Shown piece after piece: positions 32,139 through 41,303 of a stretch of DNA of 64,000 nucleotides. A program made the translations under genes and the position numbers. The first letter of the stretch is position 1, and every line of letters begins with the position of its first letter. A model generated the notes under the pieces. It had not been told where the DNA came from. It saw nothing but the letters and a program-made list of their open reading frames with translations, and searched no databases. The DNA comes from CAIVPM01 sp964477265 (lineage in GTDB: Bacteria > Bacteroidota > Bacteroidia > Chitinophagales > Chitinophagaceae), in assembly GCA_964477265.1 (NCBI GenBank), contig CAYZDJ010000006.1:1-64000 (forward strand), read 5' to 3'.

Positions 32139-33315
32139 TATTCTTCGTTAAATCAACAATTGTTTTTGTTAAAACACCCCAACTATATTTTTTCTTTTCT
32201 TCTTGTATGTATGGAATAAAATGTTGCTCTCCAAAAATATAGAGTTCTTTTATTTTTTGTGCAATAGATGTTGCATTTGGTTCTGCAATCAATCCTACTT
32301 TTTCGTTAGGTACTAAATCTGGCAAACCACCAACATTAGTAACCAGCATCGGTTTTTCATAATGATATGCCAATGGAGTAACACCACTTTGTGTTGCATT
32401 TTTATAGGGCTGAATTACAAAATCAGCAGCACATAAATAATATTTCACTTCACTGTCGGGTATAAAATCTGTTTTAAGAATTAATGAAGCTTTTATATTG
32501 AGTTTTTCAATTAAATCATCGTATTGTTTTTTGTCGTCGTAAAACTCGCCAGCAATTAATAGTTTAAGGTTTAAGGTTTGAGGTTTAAGGTTGCCATGTT
32601 CATCAACTTTAAACTTTAAACTTTCAACTTTCAACTTTTCCATCGCTTCAAGCAACAAATCCAGCCCTTTATATTTTCTTATAAATCCAAAAAATAAAAT
32701 GATGGGTTCAGTAGTATTTAAGCCCAAATATTTTCTGGCTTCTTCTTTACTTATTTTTTCTCCAAAATTATCGTATAGTGGATGAGCAATTTTAATAGAA
32801 GGCTTATTGGTAAATAGTTTCAGGTCATTTAATACTTTACCACTCATAGTAATAAAAGCATCAACAGGCTTTATAAAATATTTTGTAAATAATGTATCGC
32901 CAATTCTTTTTTCATGAGGAATAATATTATCTGCAATGCAAATTACTTTTGTAACCTTATTGCTTTTTGCAATTCTTAAAATAGTACCAAAGCAAGGACC
33001 CATAAAAGGCAACCAATAACGAACCACAATTATCTGGGGTTGCATCTTCTTTAATTCTAAACCAATTTTTATCCAATTAAACGGATTGATAGAATTGATG
33101 CAAGATTTTATTGAAATGTTTTCTGGCGGAGGGTCTGGGCTATATTGACTTTTTCCTGGAAACAAAAAACCTGGATATTGCAGAGAAAAATTATAGATAG
33201 TTGTATCAAATTCTTCTTTCTGAAACTGTAAAGCTAAACGTTCGTTAAAGCTGGTAATGCCACCACCACGAAATGGATAAGCAGAACCTAGAATTATTAC
33301 TTTATCTTTTATCAA
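32134..33315 (-). CDS. GT4 glycosyltransferase with repeat-derived insertion
   Basis: The 393-residue protein is a GT-B, family 4-like transferase. It has an N-terminal IILGSAYPFRGGGITSFNERLA acceptor domain, a linker EARKYLGLNTTEPIILFFGFIRKYKGLDLLLEAM (quoted in part: ILFFGFIRKYKGLD) and the donor-site PYKNATQSGVTPLAYHYEKPMLVTNVGGLPDL, in which a Gln/Gly replaces the usual Glu-rich motif. It probably builds a cell-surface glycan. Residues about 226-251 (KVESLKFKVDEHGNLKPQTLNLKL region) are unlike the family and are encoded by a palindromic repeat (32561-32640) that keeps the frame. It is the first gene of the group leading to the four-helix protein and DUF4954. Confidence 0.82.
   Translation of the reverse strand: MIKDKVIILGSAYPFRGGGITSFNERLALQFQKEEFDTTIYNFSLQYPGFLFPGKSQYSPDPPPENISIKSCINSINPFNWIKIGLELKKMQPQIIVVRYWLPFMGPCFGTILRIAKSNKVTKVICIADNIIPHEKRIGDTLFTKYFIKPVDAFITMSGKVLNDLKLFTNKPSIKIAHPLYDNFGEKISKEEARKYLGLNTTEPIILFFGFIRKYKGLDLLLEAMEKLKVESLKFKVDEHGNLKPQTLNLKLLIAGEFYDDKKQYDDLIEKLNIKASLILKTDFIPDSEVKYYLCAADFVIQPYKNATQSGVTPLAYHYEKPMLVTNVGGLPDLVPNEKVGLIAEPNATSIAQKIKELYIFGEQHFIPYIQEEKKKYSWGVLTKTIVDLTKNS
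32561..32640. repeat. In-frame imperfect palindrome inside a glycosyltransferase gene
   Basis: The left arm is made of GTTTAAG(G) units (TTTAAGGTTTAAGGTTTGAGG...) and the right arm of ACTTTAA/ACTTTCA units; the arms are imperfectly complementary around a GCCATGTTCATC centre. At about 80 bp with an open reading frame through it, it adds some 26 residues to the protein. Confidence 0.75.
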
Positions 33316-33462
33316 GTTTAATATTTTACTTTACAAAAATTGTGTGCAAATTTATACGCTCATTGTGTGCAAAAATCATCAGTCATAATTGAAATTCATT
33401 TTACCAATCTTACTTCACTATATTCATTACTCTTATTTTTACCATTTAAAGATTAACAAAAA

Positions 33463-34488
33463 ATGATATATCGCAGCAAAGCACCATTACGTATAGGTTT
33501 GGCAGGAGGCGGCACTGACGTTTCTCCATTTTGTGATGAGTTTGGGGGAGCTATTCTTAATGCTACAATTTCATTATATGCTTATGCAACTATTGAAACC
33601 ATTGCAGAAAATAAAATTATTATAGAAGCAAAAGATAGAAACGAAACCGAGGAATTTGAATGGGCAAATGTGCTGCCTATAAATGGACATTTAGATTTAT
33701 TGAAAGGAGTTTACAATCGTATTCAAAAAGATTATGGAATAAAACAGCAAGGCTTTAAACTATCAACTTTTGTTGATGCTCCAGCTGGTAGTGGCTTAGG
33801 CACTTCTTCTACATTGGTTGTGGCTATAATTGGTGCTTTTGTAGAAATGTTAAAGCTGCCTTTGGGCGATTATGATATTGCACATTATGCTTATGAAATA
33901 GAACGTAAAGATTTACAACTTGCCGGTGGCAGGCAGGACCAATATGCTGCAACTTTTGGGGGTGTTAACTTTATGGAATTTTATGAGAATGATAAAGTGA
34001 TTGTAAATCCTTTAAGGATAAGGCAGGAATATTTGTATGAACTGGAAAATAATTTAGTACTGTTTTTTACTGCAACAAGTAGAGAAAGTGCCACCATAAT
34101 TAAAGAGCAACAAAAAAATGTAAATGAAAAAAATACAGGTAGCATAGATGCCATGCATCAATTAAAAGAACAAGCCAAAATGATGAAAGAGGCAATGCTT
34201 AAAGGAAGGTTAAATAATATTGGTGATATTTTAAATTATGGCTTTGAACAAAAAAGGAAAATGGCTGCCAACATAAGCAATAGTTTAATTGAAGAAATTT
34301 ATGCAGCAGCAAAGAATGCTGGTGCAACTGGTGGAAAAATAAGTGGAGCCGGTGGTGGTGGCTTTATGATTTTTTATTGCCCTTCAACAACAAGATATAA
34401 TGTTATTAATACTTTGCAACAATTTGGTGGCAAAGTAAATCATTATAATTTTAGCAATGAAGGATTAAAAACTTGGAGCACAAGTTGA
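33463..34488 (+). CDS. GHMP sugar kinase, D-glycero-D-manno-heptose 7-phosphate kinase-like
   Basis: The 341-residue kinase has the RSKAPLRIGLAGGGTDVSPFCDEFGGA start (quoted in part: APLRIGLAGGGTDVSPF) typical of heptose/fucose/glucuronate GHMP kinases. The ATP loop is PAGSGLGTSST (107-117), and GATGGKISGAGGGGFMIFY lies near the C-terminus. The closest named group is HddA, which phosphorylates D-glycero-D-manno-heptose 7-phosphate at C1 for GDP-heptose synthesis. Partner genes (gmhA, hddC, gmhB) are not in the window, so another sugar phosphate remains possible. It is divergent from the glycosyltransferase gene. Confidence 0.85.
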   Translation: MIYRSKAPLRIGLAGGGTDVSPFCDEFGGAILNATISLYAYATIETIAENKIIIEAKDRNETEEFEWANVLPINGHLDLLKGVYNRIQKDYGIKQQGFKLSTFVDAPAGSGLGTSSTLVVAIIGAFVEMLKLPLGDYDIAHYAYEIERKDLQLAGGRQDQYAATFGGVNFMEFYENDKVIVNPLRIRQEYLYELENNLVLFFTATSRESATIIKEQQKNVNEKNTGSIDAMHQLKEQAKMMKEAMLKGRLNNIGDILNYGFEQKRKMAANISNSLIEEIYAAAKNAGATGGKISGAGGGGFMIFYCPSTTRYNVINTLQQFGGKVNHYNFSNEGLKTWSTS

Positions 34489-34648
34489 TTTACGATGTAT
34501 AATTTTTGATTTACGATTTATTTAAATTATGCTTTGCAAAGACCTTTTGCAAATGATGGAACACAGATGACACGGATTTAATAGATTTTGCTGTGATTCA
34601 TCTACAAGTATTCGTTTAATCTATGTTAATCCTTGTGTTAATTCGGTG
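34487..34648. repeat. Decayed intergenic repeat relics
   Basis: GATTTACGAT occurs twice (34487-34496, 34508-34517). It is followed by an imperfect inverted repeat: CACAGATGACACGGATTTAATAG... (34562-34591) against TTTAATCTATGTTAATCCTTGTG... (34614-34648). No gene lies in the 177-bp gap between the convergent kinase and T9SS genes, so this may also serve as a weak terminator. Confidence 0.6.
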
Positions 34649-34665
34649 CTTTAAAGAACCCAAAA

Positions 34666-36939
34666 TTATTCTTTAATCAACTTAGCAGTTTTTATTTCAC
34701 CATTATTTAAAATTATTTTTATCACATAAATACCTTTTGCAAATTCTTTGGTATCAACTACTAACTTTTCGCTATTAACTTTTAACTGCATTATTGTTCT
34801 TCCTAAATAATCAGTAATAAATAATTGTTTAGCACCAGCACATTCAATATTTACAATATCTTTTGCAGGATTAGGATAAATATTTACTGATTGAGAATTA
34901 CTGTTTAAAGTAACCTTTATAGAATTTGTGTGAGAAGTTTTTGCATCTTTATCAACACTTTGAATACGATAATAAAGTGTTGTAAGCCCATAGTAGGTTG
35001 CAGGTTGCTTATCAGTAAAATGATACTCATTACTCATTGAATTGTTTGCTATTACTTTTCCTATTGTTTCATAATCCTTTCCATTAATGCTTCTTTGAAT
35101 ATTAAAATATGAAAGGTTAGTTTCATTATCAGTTTTCCATATGTTTTCAATATACTTTTCCCTGGTTACTTTAAGTTCATAGCTTTTAATTTTTACAGGT
35201 AAAACAGTTGGGTTTTTAATTAAGGTGGTTGCAGTATTGGTTACAATTGGTGCATTGTAATCAAAATAAATTGAAGCCTTATTGTTAATTACATTTCCAT
35301 TTACAACAGTAGTAATTGGTTTAACCCTAAACTTAACAAAGCCCATACTTTTTAACTCATTTGCAGATTTATGCACCAGCTTAATATTATTAAATTTTAC
35401 AGTTACCATATTGCTTGAAACTGTTAACTTACAGGGATAAGATGAGCTAATCATTTGCAGCGAAGCTGGTTTCAATAAGCTACCTAAAGTATCTTTTATA
35501 ACAATATTAAATGCAGTGTCATTGCCAACATTTTGAAAGTGAATAGTGTAATCTATATACTTTCCTTCTGCAACTTGCTTTGTAGTTAAACTTTCAGTAG
35601 CCTCAATTTCATTTGGGTCATAAGCAGCAGAAACATAAGCAGTAACTGTATCAAAAACCCAGGCATTACCAGCATTTAAAATTGCATGCAATTTTGTTGT
35701 ATCTCCTATAGGGGCTGTTATTTTGGTATCTAAATAAGCAAGGTAATATTGTCTTTCTCCAGGTTTTAATGATGTCACTGTTCCACCAAATAAAAGATTG
35801 CTAGTATTGCTGATTAATGGATTACTACAACTGTCATAATGCAAAATGCTGCTATCATAATAAACATCCATAGTAGGTTGCAATAAAGTGTTGCCCAAAT
35901 TTTCATACTGTATATAGCAAGGAAAACTCCAACCCAATCTTGCCCAGCGATGAAATGGAATAATATGAACATCTATACTATCAGTATTTGAAGTAGCATA
36001 AAAACCAACATTGTTTTGATATGATACTCCCCAATTATTAAAACTGAAGGTATTAACCAAATTAGTTGCATTATAAAAGTTTGGTGCTGTTACGTTAACA
36101 TCATAAGTGCCAAAAGTCTTTGTATTAATTTCGTAATAACCATTTACATCACTAAAGGTAAAATCGCCATTACTTAAAGCAACCTTTACAAAAGGGGCAA
36201 CCACCTCGCCAGTATCTTTAACTCCATTAACATTTGCATCATAATATGTGGTTCCATAAACTTTGGGATAATTATCTTCAGTAATGTAACAAATCTCTAA
36301 ACGTGGTTGTTGTGCAGCAGGGCTTGTGCCACTATGAAAAATCATAGACTTATAATAAGTTTCGTCAATTTGCTTTAGCTGCATCCCAAAATTGCTATCA
36401 GGATGGTTAACCCAAAATTGTACAAGATTTTTTAAATCTGCAACATAATCCTGTGCATCGTTGGTGCTTGAAGGTAAAACTACTGAATCCTGTGGTGTTG
36501 TGGTTTGATCATTCCAGCCATAAGTTGTACCTGTAGTATCCCAATCATTTGTTACACGTTTTATTGAAACTGCATTACCACCACCATTACTATAAGTTGG
36601 ATGACCTACATAAGCATTTGTTGAATTTGTTCTGGCATATAAATAAAGATTAGCACTTAAAATTGTTGCATAACTTGGTATTTGAGAAAGCTTGTATTTA
36701 ATTGTAGCCCTGAAGTTACAAAGAGGAATACCAATAGCATTACATGTCCAAGCTTCAGCTATTATTTCTGTTTGTGATGGATCGCTGCTGTGGGGAGAAG
36801 TATTAACCATACCAAGTTGATGAAAGACACCACTATTCTTTGCACCCAATAAAATAAACTGACTGGTACCGTTGCAATTTTGACTATTAACAAAATGGCT
36901 TACTAAAACTAAAGCAGATAATAAAAAAAATCTTCTCAT
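34666..36939 (-). CDS. DNRLRE-type T9SS surface protein
   Basis: The 757-residue protein begins with a signal peptide (about 1-19). A DNRLRE-like beta-sandwich follows (about 25-215: ATILSANLYLYART, TNDWDTTGTTYGWNDQT, VQFWVNHPDSNFGMQLKQ), then a short SdrD/Cna-B-like repeat (VYGTTYYDANVNGVKDTGE ... GDFTFSDVNGYYEI). Next is the DUF11-like conserved-repeat domain with YDPNEIEAT and YIDYTIHFQNVGNDTAFNIVIKDTL (about 445-580), and a type A T9SS sorting domain (IYPNPAKDIVNIE ... GIYVIKI ... AKLIKE). It should be displayed or released outside the cell. The C-terminal half closely resembles the two proteins at 49.9-55.9 kb. No enzymatic motif is seen. Confidence 0.85.
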   Translation of the reverse strand: MRRFFLLSALVLVSHFVNSQNCNGTSQFILLGAKNSGVFHQLGMVNTSPHSSDPSQTEIIAEAWTCNAIGIPLCNFRATIKYKLSQIPSYATILSANLYLYARTNSTNAYVGHPTYSNGGGNAVSIKRVTNDWDTTGTTYGWNDQTTTPQDSVVLPSSTNDAQDYVADLKNLVQFWVNHPDSNFGMQLKQIDETYYKSMIFHSGTSPAAQQPRLEICYITEDNYPKVYGTTYYDANVNGVKDTGEVVAPFVKVALSNGDFTFSDVNGYYEINTKTFGTYDVNVTAPNFYNATNLVNTFSFNNWGVSYQNNVGFYATSNTDSIDVHIIPFHRWARLGWSFPCYIQYENLGNTLLQPTMDVYYDSSILHYDSCSNPLISNTSNLLFGGTVTSLKPGERQYYLAYLDTKITAPIGDTTKLHAILNAGNAWVFDTVTAYVSAAYDPNEIEATESLTTKQVAEGKYIDYTIHFQNVGNDTAFNIVIKDTLGSLLKPASLQMISSSYPCKLTVSSNMVTVKFNNIKLVHKSANELKSMGFVKFRVKPITTVVNGNVINNKASIYFDYNAPIVTNTATTLIKNPTVLPVKIKSYELKVTREKYIENIWKTDNETNLSYFNIQRSINGKDYETIGKVIANNSMSNEYHFTDKQPATYYGLTTLYYRIQSVDKDAKTSHTNSIKVTLNSNSQSVNIYPNPAKDIVNIECAGAKQLFITDYLGRTIMQLKVNSEKLVVDTKEFAKGIYVIKIILNNGEIKTAKLIKE

Positions 36940-37081
36940 AGCAATAATTTTTAAGGTGTACTATATAATAGACATTAAAAATAGTGAAAACGTTGACTAA
37001 GAGATGAATTTTAGTTTTTATTACATAAAATTCTAATACAAAGGTTAAACGGAAGAAATACCTAAAAAATTAACTGGCTGT

Positions 37082-38023
37082 TTACAATCCTACTTTTTCA
37101 GCTACAAGGTATTCATTTCTGCTTGCACTATTTCTTGAAATTAATTCAGCAATAAACCCTGCTAAAAAGAGTTGCATACCAATAATCATTACTGTTAATG
37201 CAATATAAAAGCTTGGGCGATTAGTTAAAGAAAAATCGGTTACCGAAAGTTTTGCAATTATTAAATATAAACTCATTATAAAGCCAATTAAAAAACTTAA
37301 TGAACCATATAAACCAAAAAAGTGCATTGGGCGTTTACCAAACTTACTTACGAAATTTATGGTTGCCAAATCTAAAAATCCATTTACAAAACGCTCCCAG
37401 CCAAATTTAGTTACACCAAATTTTCTGGCTCGGTGTTCTACTACTTTTTCTCCAATTTTTTTAAAGCCATTCCACTTTGCAATTACAGGAATATACCTGT
37501 GCATTTCGCCATAAACTTCAATGCTTTTAACTACTTTGTTTTTATAGGCTTTCAATCCACAGTTAAAGTCGTGCAGCTTTATACCACTACTCCATCTTGC
37601 TGCACCATTAAATATTTTTGAAGGAATATTTTTTGTTAAAGTATTATCATATCTCTTTTTCTTCCATCCACTCACCAAATCAAATCCATCACTCATTATC
37701 ATTTTATACAATTCTGGTATTTCATCAGGGCTGTCCTGCATATCAGCATCCATTGTAATTACAACATTGCCTTGTGCTACTTTAAAACCTTCGTTTAATG
37801 CTGCACTTTTGCCATAATTTCTTTGGAAGCAAATTCCTTTAAAACAATCATTTTTTTTAGAAAGTTGTTGAATAACCTGCCAACTATTATCTGTGCTACC
37901 ATCATTAACAAAAATCACTTCATAGCTATAATTGTTTGCCAGCATTACCTTTTCAATCCATGCACTTAATTCTGGCAAAGACTCATCTTCATTAAACAAT
38001 GGTATTACAATAGATACATCCAT
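37082..38023 (-). CDS. GT2 polyprenyl-phosphate-type glycosyltransferase
   Basis: The 313-residue enzyme has a GT-A family 2 domain (1-225) with DVSIVIPLFNEDESLPEL, NDGSTDNSW and the metal-binding MDADMQDSPDEI (D92, D94). Two C-terminal transmembrane helices follow (about 235-260 and 270-295), the DPM1/GtrB-like layout. Such enzymes transfer a sugar from a nucleotide donor to undecaprenyl phosphate for use outside the membrane. It is encoded two bases after the DUF4199 gene, a frequent pairing in Bacteroidota. Confidence 0.9.
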   Translation of the reverse strand: MDVSIVIPLFNEDESLPELSAWIEKVMLANNYSYEVIFVNDGSTDNSWQVIQQLSKKNDCFKGICFQRNYGKSAALNEGFKVAQGNVVITMDADMQDSPDEIPELYKMIMSDGFDLVSGWKKKRYDNTLTKNIPSKIFNGAARWSSGIKLHDFNCGLKAYKNKVVKSIEVYGEMHRYIPVIAKWNGFKKIGEKVVEHRARKFGVTKFGWERFVNGFLDLATINFVSKFGKRPMHFFGLYGSLSFLIGFIMSLYLIIAKLSVTDFSLTNRPSFYIALTVMIIGMQLFLAGFIAELISRNSASRNEYLVAEKVGL

Positions 38024-38025
38024 AA

Positions 38026-38535
38026 TTAATTTGTTTGTTGTGCTTTTTTAGGTGTAATTACTGCACCCAAAAGACTACCAATAATGCCTAAAAAAAGTGT
38101 TCCCATAACAGTTAATGCAATATTCATTAACCTATATACTTTTATGAAATTATTTTTAAAATCTACTATCTGAGACTCGCCATTTATTACACCTTGCTTT
38201 TGAGCATTTACTGCTGCACGGTCTGCTTCAACAATTATTTGTTTGCTATTAATAATGTATAGCATAGCCAATACATAAATAAAAATAAAGCAGGTTGCAA
38301 CAGCTATTGTTTTAAATCCATGCGAAAAAAGTGTTCCAAAAGTTTGTGTTGTGTTAGAAAGCTTTCCATAAAAATACACTGAAAACAAAGAACCAGCAAC
38401 TACTACAGCCCATGCTATAAAGTCTGTCATGTAATTATCTTTAATCTTAGCATAAAAGACTATTGTATTAAAAATAATGTATAATATGGCTATAAAGCAG
38501 CCTTTAAAAATGTGTGATGTTAATTTTTGTTCCAA
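38026..38535 (-). CDS. DUF4199 membrane protein
   Basis: The 169-residue protein matches DUF4199, with four transmembrane helices (about 9-27, 35-54, 72-93, 137-158). A charged loop between helices 3 and 4 contains EADRAAVNAQKQGVI, and the tail is KKAQQ. Its function is unknown, but it regularly precedes a GT2 glycosyltransferase, as here, and may be an accessory subunit or flippase-like partner of that enzyme. The gene is 11 bases downstream of a small membrane-protein gene, probably in the same transcript. Confidence 0.85.
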   Translation of the reverse strand: MEQKLTSHIFKGCFIAILYIIFNTIVFYAKIKDNYMTDFIAWAVVVAGSLFSVYFYGKLSNTTQTFGTLFSHGFKTIAVATCFIFIYVLAMLYIINSKQIIVEADRAAVNAQKQGVINGESQIVDFKNNFIKVYRLMNIALTVMGTLFLGIIGSLLGAVITPKKAQQTN

Positions 38536-38546
38536 TTTTATATGGT

Positions 38547-38891
38547 TTAGTCGCCACGCTTTGGCGATTTATCTTTGTATTCTCTATTCTCTCTTTTTGT
38601 AGGTATCAAGCCACCACTATTGCTTGTATTAAATACAAATACAATTGCCAACCCAAATAACGAAGCCCAAAAAAAAGCATTGAGATTATTGTTGTGTTTA
38701 CGAAATACTTTTGAAGTGCGGCTTGATGCATTATGAACATCATGAATGGAATAAAAAGCAAAAAAACTTCTTATAAAACCTATTCTGCTTGCAGGATTTA
38801 ATCTTAACCAAAGTAATAGTTTAGTTAAAAAACAAAACGCAGCAATTACACTAAAAGCAATAAGGCATATTAATATTATTTTTTCTTTCAT
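38547..38891 (-). CDS. Small membrane protein of unknown function
   Basis: The 114-residue protein has two transmembrane helices (about 5-28 and 70-88), a basic central loop (SSRTSKVFRKHNNN) and a charged tail ending KRENREYKDKSPKRGD. I recognise no family. It leads the DUF4199-GT2 group, so an envelope or glycan role is plausible by position only. Confidence 0.6.
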   Translation of the reverse strand: MKEKIILICLIAFSVIAAFCFLTKLLLWLRLNPASRIGFIRSFFAFYSIHDVHNASSRTSKVFRKHNNNLNAFFWASLFGLAIVFVFNTSNSGGLIPTKRENREYKDKSPKRGD

Positions 38892-38938
38892 TGTAATGAG
38901 GATGTTGGCAAAAATAGCTTTTCCTGAAATATGATATT

Positions 38939-39412
38939 TTAATACTCTGTTTTATCGTTTTTATTTGCCCATTGTTCAAACATTTGCAAGGCTTCGTCTC
39001 TGCCTATACATTCAATGGCAATTTTTCTTTTATCTAATGACGTGTTTATTTCATCATAAATCAAGCTATCGTCAAAGCCAATGTTGGCAGCATCTTGACG
39101 ATTATTGGCATAATAAATTTTCTTTGGCCTTGCCCAATAAATTGCTCCCAAACACATAGGGCATGGTTCGCAGCTTGTATAAACTTCGCAATCGCTTAGC
39201 TGAAATGTATTCAGGTTTTTGCAAGCATCGCGTATTGCCGAAACCTCAGCATGTGCAGTTGGGTCATTGGTACTGATAACTTTATTGCAGCCCCTTCCAA
39301 CAATTTCATCTCCCTGCACAATTACACAACCAAAGGGACCTCCTGCATTAGCATTCATTCCCTCAATTCCCATTCGTATGGCTTCTTGCATAAACCTCAA
39401 TTCTCTGCTCAT
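38939..39412 (-). CDS. guaD: Guanine deaminase (CDA superfamily)
   Basis: The enzyme converts guanine to xanthine. In 157 residues it has the zinc site HAE (H54, E56) and PCPMC (C84, C87) and closely matches the Bacillus subtilis GuaD type, including SCEPCPMCLGAIYWARPKKIYYAN (quoted in part: CEPCPMCLGAIYWARP) and the DAANIGFDDSLIYDEI stretch. The C-terminal segment with the domain-swap region is present. TadA-type tRNA deaminases share the fold, but the IGFDDS region favours guanine. It lies just downstream of a sensor kinase gene with no obvious functional link. Confidence 0.88.
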   Translation of the reverse strand: MSRELRFMQEAIRMGIEGMNANAGGPFGCVIVQGDEIVGRGCNKVISTNDPTAHAEVSAIRDACKNLNTFQLSDCEVYTSCEPCPMCLGAIYWARPKKIYYANNRQDAANIGFDDSLIYDEINTSLDKRKIAIECIGRDEALQMFEQWANKNDKTEY

Positions 39413-39462
39413 AATTTCATTTTACAAAAACAATAGTATAGTAAGTTGTGCAAATAAAAAAA

Positions 39463-40503
39463 TCATTTACTATCTAAAGTAAAACCTATGGTTGTGCCTA
39501 CATTGGGTTTGCTACGTGCATGTATAGTATTATTATGTGCTTCAATAATATGTTTACAAATGGCTAACCCCAAACCACTGCCTCCAATATTTCTGCTGCG
39601 TGCAGTGTCTGTTCTATAAAATCTTTCAAATATTCTTTGCAAATGCGATTCTTCAATACCAATTCCATCATCACTAATTTCTATTAATACATTCTTATCA
39701 TCAGTTTTATAAATGCCTGCATAAATATGTCCATTTTGCTTGCCATATTTACTGGCGTTCAAAATTAAATTGGTAAGCACCTGCCTTATTTTTTCCTTGT
39801 CTGCAAATACTGTTATTGCTGGTTCGCAGCCTTTTTTTATTTGTGCAGCAATGTTTAATTTTTGGAAATGTATTGAAACTGTCTCAAACACTTCTTTAAT
39901 TAAATCTTGTATTATAAATTTTGTTTTGGTTAAAGGTTGCTCGCCTGTTTCAAGCTTAGAAATTTCATCTAAATCTTTTAATAACAATGTCATCCTTTCA
40001 ACATTATTATTGGCTTTTTGCAAAAATTTTTTTGTGGCATTATCTTCTTCAATATCATCTAAAACAGTTTCTATGTAACCTTGTATGGCAAAAATTGGAG
40101 TCTTTAATTCGTGCGATAAATTTTGCAAAAATTGCTTTCTGTAAATTTCTGTTTTATACAGCAAATCCAGTTCTGTAGCGTGTTGTGCAGCCCATTGCTC
40201 TACTTCACTTTCAACTTCTGTAATATTTTTTTGTGGCAAAATATATTTGTAATAGCTCTCGGCTTTTTTATTGGCTTTGGTGTTGTAAATAAGTTTATAA
40301 ATCAATTTAATTCTGCGATAAATAAACCAGCCAAAAATATATTTAAGAAAAAAATATATGGCAATAGTAAAAACTACAAAGCTAACTAAGGCTGTAATGT
40401 AGCTATATGTTGCAATACCAATAAAAATTGCAAATACTAGAGAAATAAATAATGAAGCAAGAAAAGCTAAATATGGTGGAGATAAATTTTTTGTTTTAAA
40501 CAT
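39463..40503 (-). CDS. PhoR-like sensor histidine kinase
   Basis: The 346-residue kinase has two close transmembrane helices (about 10-31 and 35-60) with almost no periplasmic loop. A linker follows, then HisKA with phosphoacceptor His131 in FLQNLSHELKTPIFAIQGYIE (quoted in part: LSHELKTPIFAI). HATPase_c has LILNASKYGKQNG, SDDGIGIEE and GSGLGLAI motifs. With so small an extracellular part it may sense the membrane or rely on partner proteins. It follows the PhoB-like regulator gene after 26 bases and is its cognate partner. Confidence 0.92.
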   Translation of the reverse strand: MFKTKNLSPPYLAFLASLFISLVFAIFIGIATYSYITALVSFVVFTIAIYFFLKYIFGWFIYRRIKLIYKLIYNTKANKKAESYYKYILPQKNITEVESEVEQWAAQHATELDLLYKTEIYRKQFLQNLSHELKTPIFAIQGYIETVLDDIEEDNATKKFLQKANNNVERMTLLLKDLDEISKLETGEQPLTKTKFIIQDLIKEVFETVSIHFQKLNIAAQIKKGCEPAITVFADKEKIRQVLTNLILNASKYGKQNGHIYAGIYKTDDKNVLIEISDDGIGIEESHLQRIFERFYRTDTARSRNIGGSGLGLAICKHIIEAHNNTIHARSKPNVGTTIGFTLDSK

Positions 40504-40529
40504 AACAAACGAAAGGTAAATAAAATATT

Positions 40530-41210
40530 TTACCCAACAAATTTGTAGCCTACGCCTTTAACTGTAGCTATATAATCAACATCCATCTTCTTCCTAATTT
40601 TTCTTATATGCACATCTATGGTTCTATCGCCTACAATTACATCATTACCCCAAACCTGATCAAGAATTTCATCTCTTAAAAAAACCCTTTCTGGTTTTGA
40701 TGCCAATAAAAATAATAGCTCAAACTCTTTACGGGCAAGCACTACATTATTTCCATTGCTTACAACTGTATATTTAAGTGGGTCTATAGTAAGGCTGCCA
40801 ATTTCAATTATTTTTTTGTATTCATCGCTTTGTGTTCTACGCAATAAAGCCTTTACACGACTAACCAAAAGCTTAGGGCTAATAGGTTTTGAAATATAAT
40901 CATCAGCACCAGCTTCTAAACCTGTAATATGAGAATGTTCATCACTAAGTGCAGTAAGAATGATGATAGGTTTAGTTTTAAACTGGTTATTTGCACGAAG
41001 TGCACTGCACACTTCAATACCGCTTTTACCAGGCATCATTACATCTAAAATAAAAAAATCGGGTTGTGCTTTTTGTGCAATAGTGAGAGCCTCATTTCCA
41101 TTAGAAGCCTTGTAAACAAAGTATCCTTCCTTTTCTAAATTAAAACCAATTATCTCAAGAATATCTGGTTCATCATCTGCTAAAAGAATTTTTATTGCTT
41201 GTTGTTGCAT
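40530..41210 (-). CDS. OmpR/PhoB-like response regulator
   Basis: The 226-residue regulator has a receiver (acidic D12-D13-E14, phosphoacceptor D56 in FFILDVMMPGKSG, KPISPK) and a C-terminal winged-helix trans_reg_C domain (GSLTIDPLKYTV ... VLARKEFELLFLLASKPERVF ... DRTIDVHIRKIRKKM). The start is the ATG at 41210; two codons upstream a TTG could also be used but adds nothing conserved. It leads the operon with the adjacent kinase. The pair resembles PhoB/PhoR, but no phosphate genes are nearby to confirm that role. Confidence 0.92.
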   Translation of the reverse strand: MQQQAIKILLADDEPDILEIIGFNLEKEGYFVYKASNGNEALTIAQKAQPDFFILDVMMPGKSGIEVCSALRANNQFKTKPIIILTALSDEHSHITGLEAGADDYISKPISPKLLVSRVKALLRRTQSDEYKKIIEIGSLTIDPLKYTVVSNGNNVVLARKEFELLFLLASKPERVFLRDEILDQVWGNDVIVGDRTIDVHIRKIRKKMDVDYIATVKGVGYKFVG

Positions 41211-41303
41211 AAACAATTATTTAACAAATATAGAGTTACAAATGCTTCGCTAATTTATTATAGCATTAAGTAATTGTTAAGTGTTGTGGTATAAACTGAA
41301 AAA

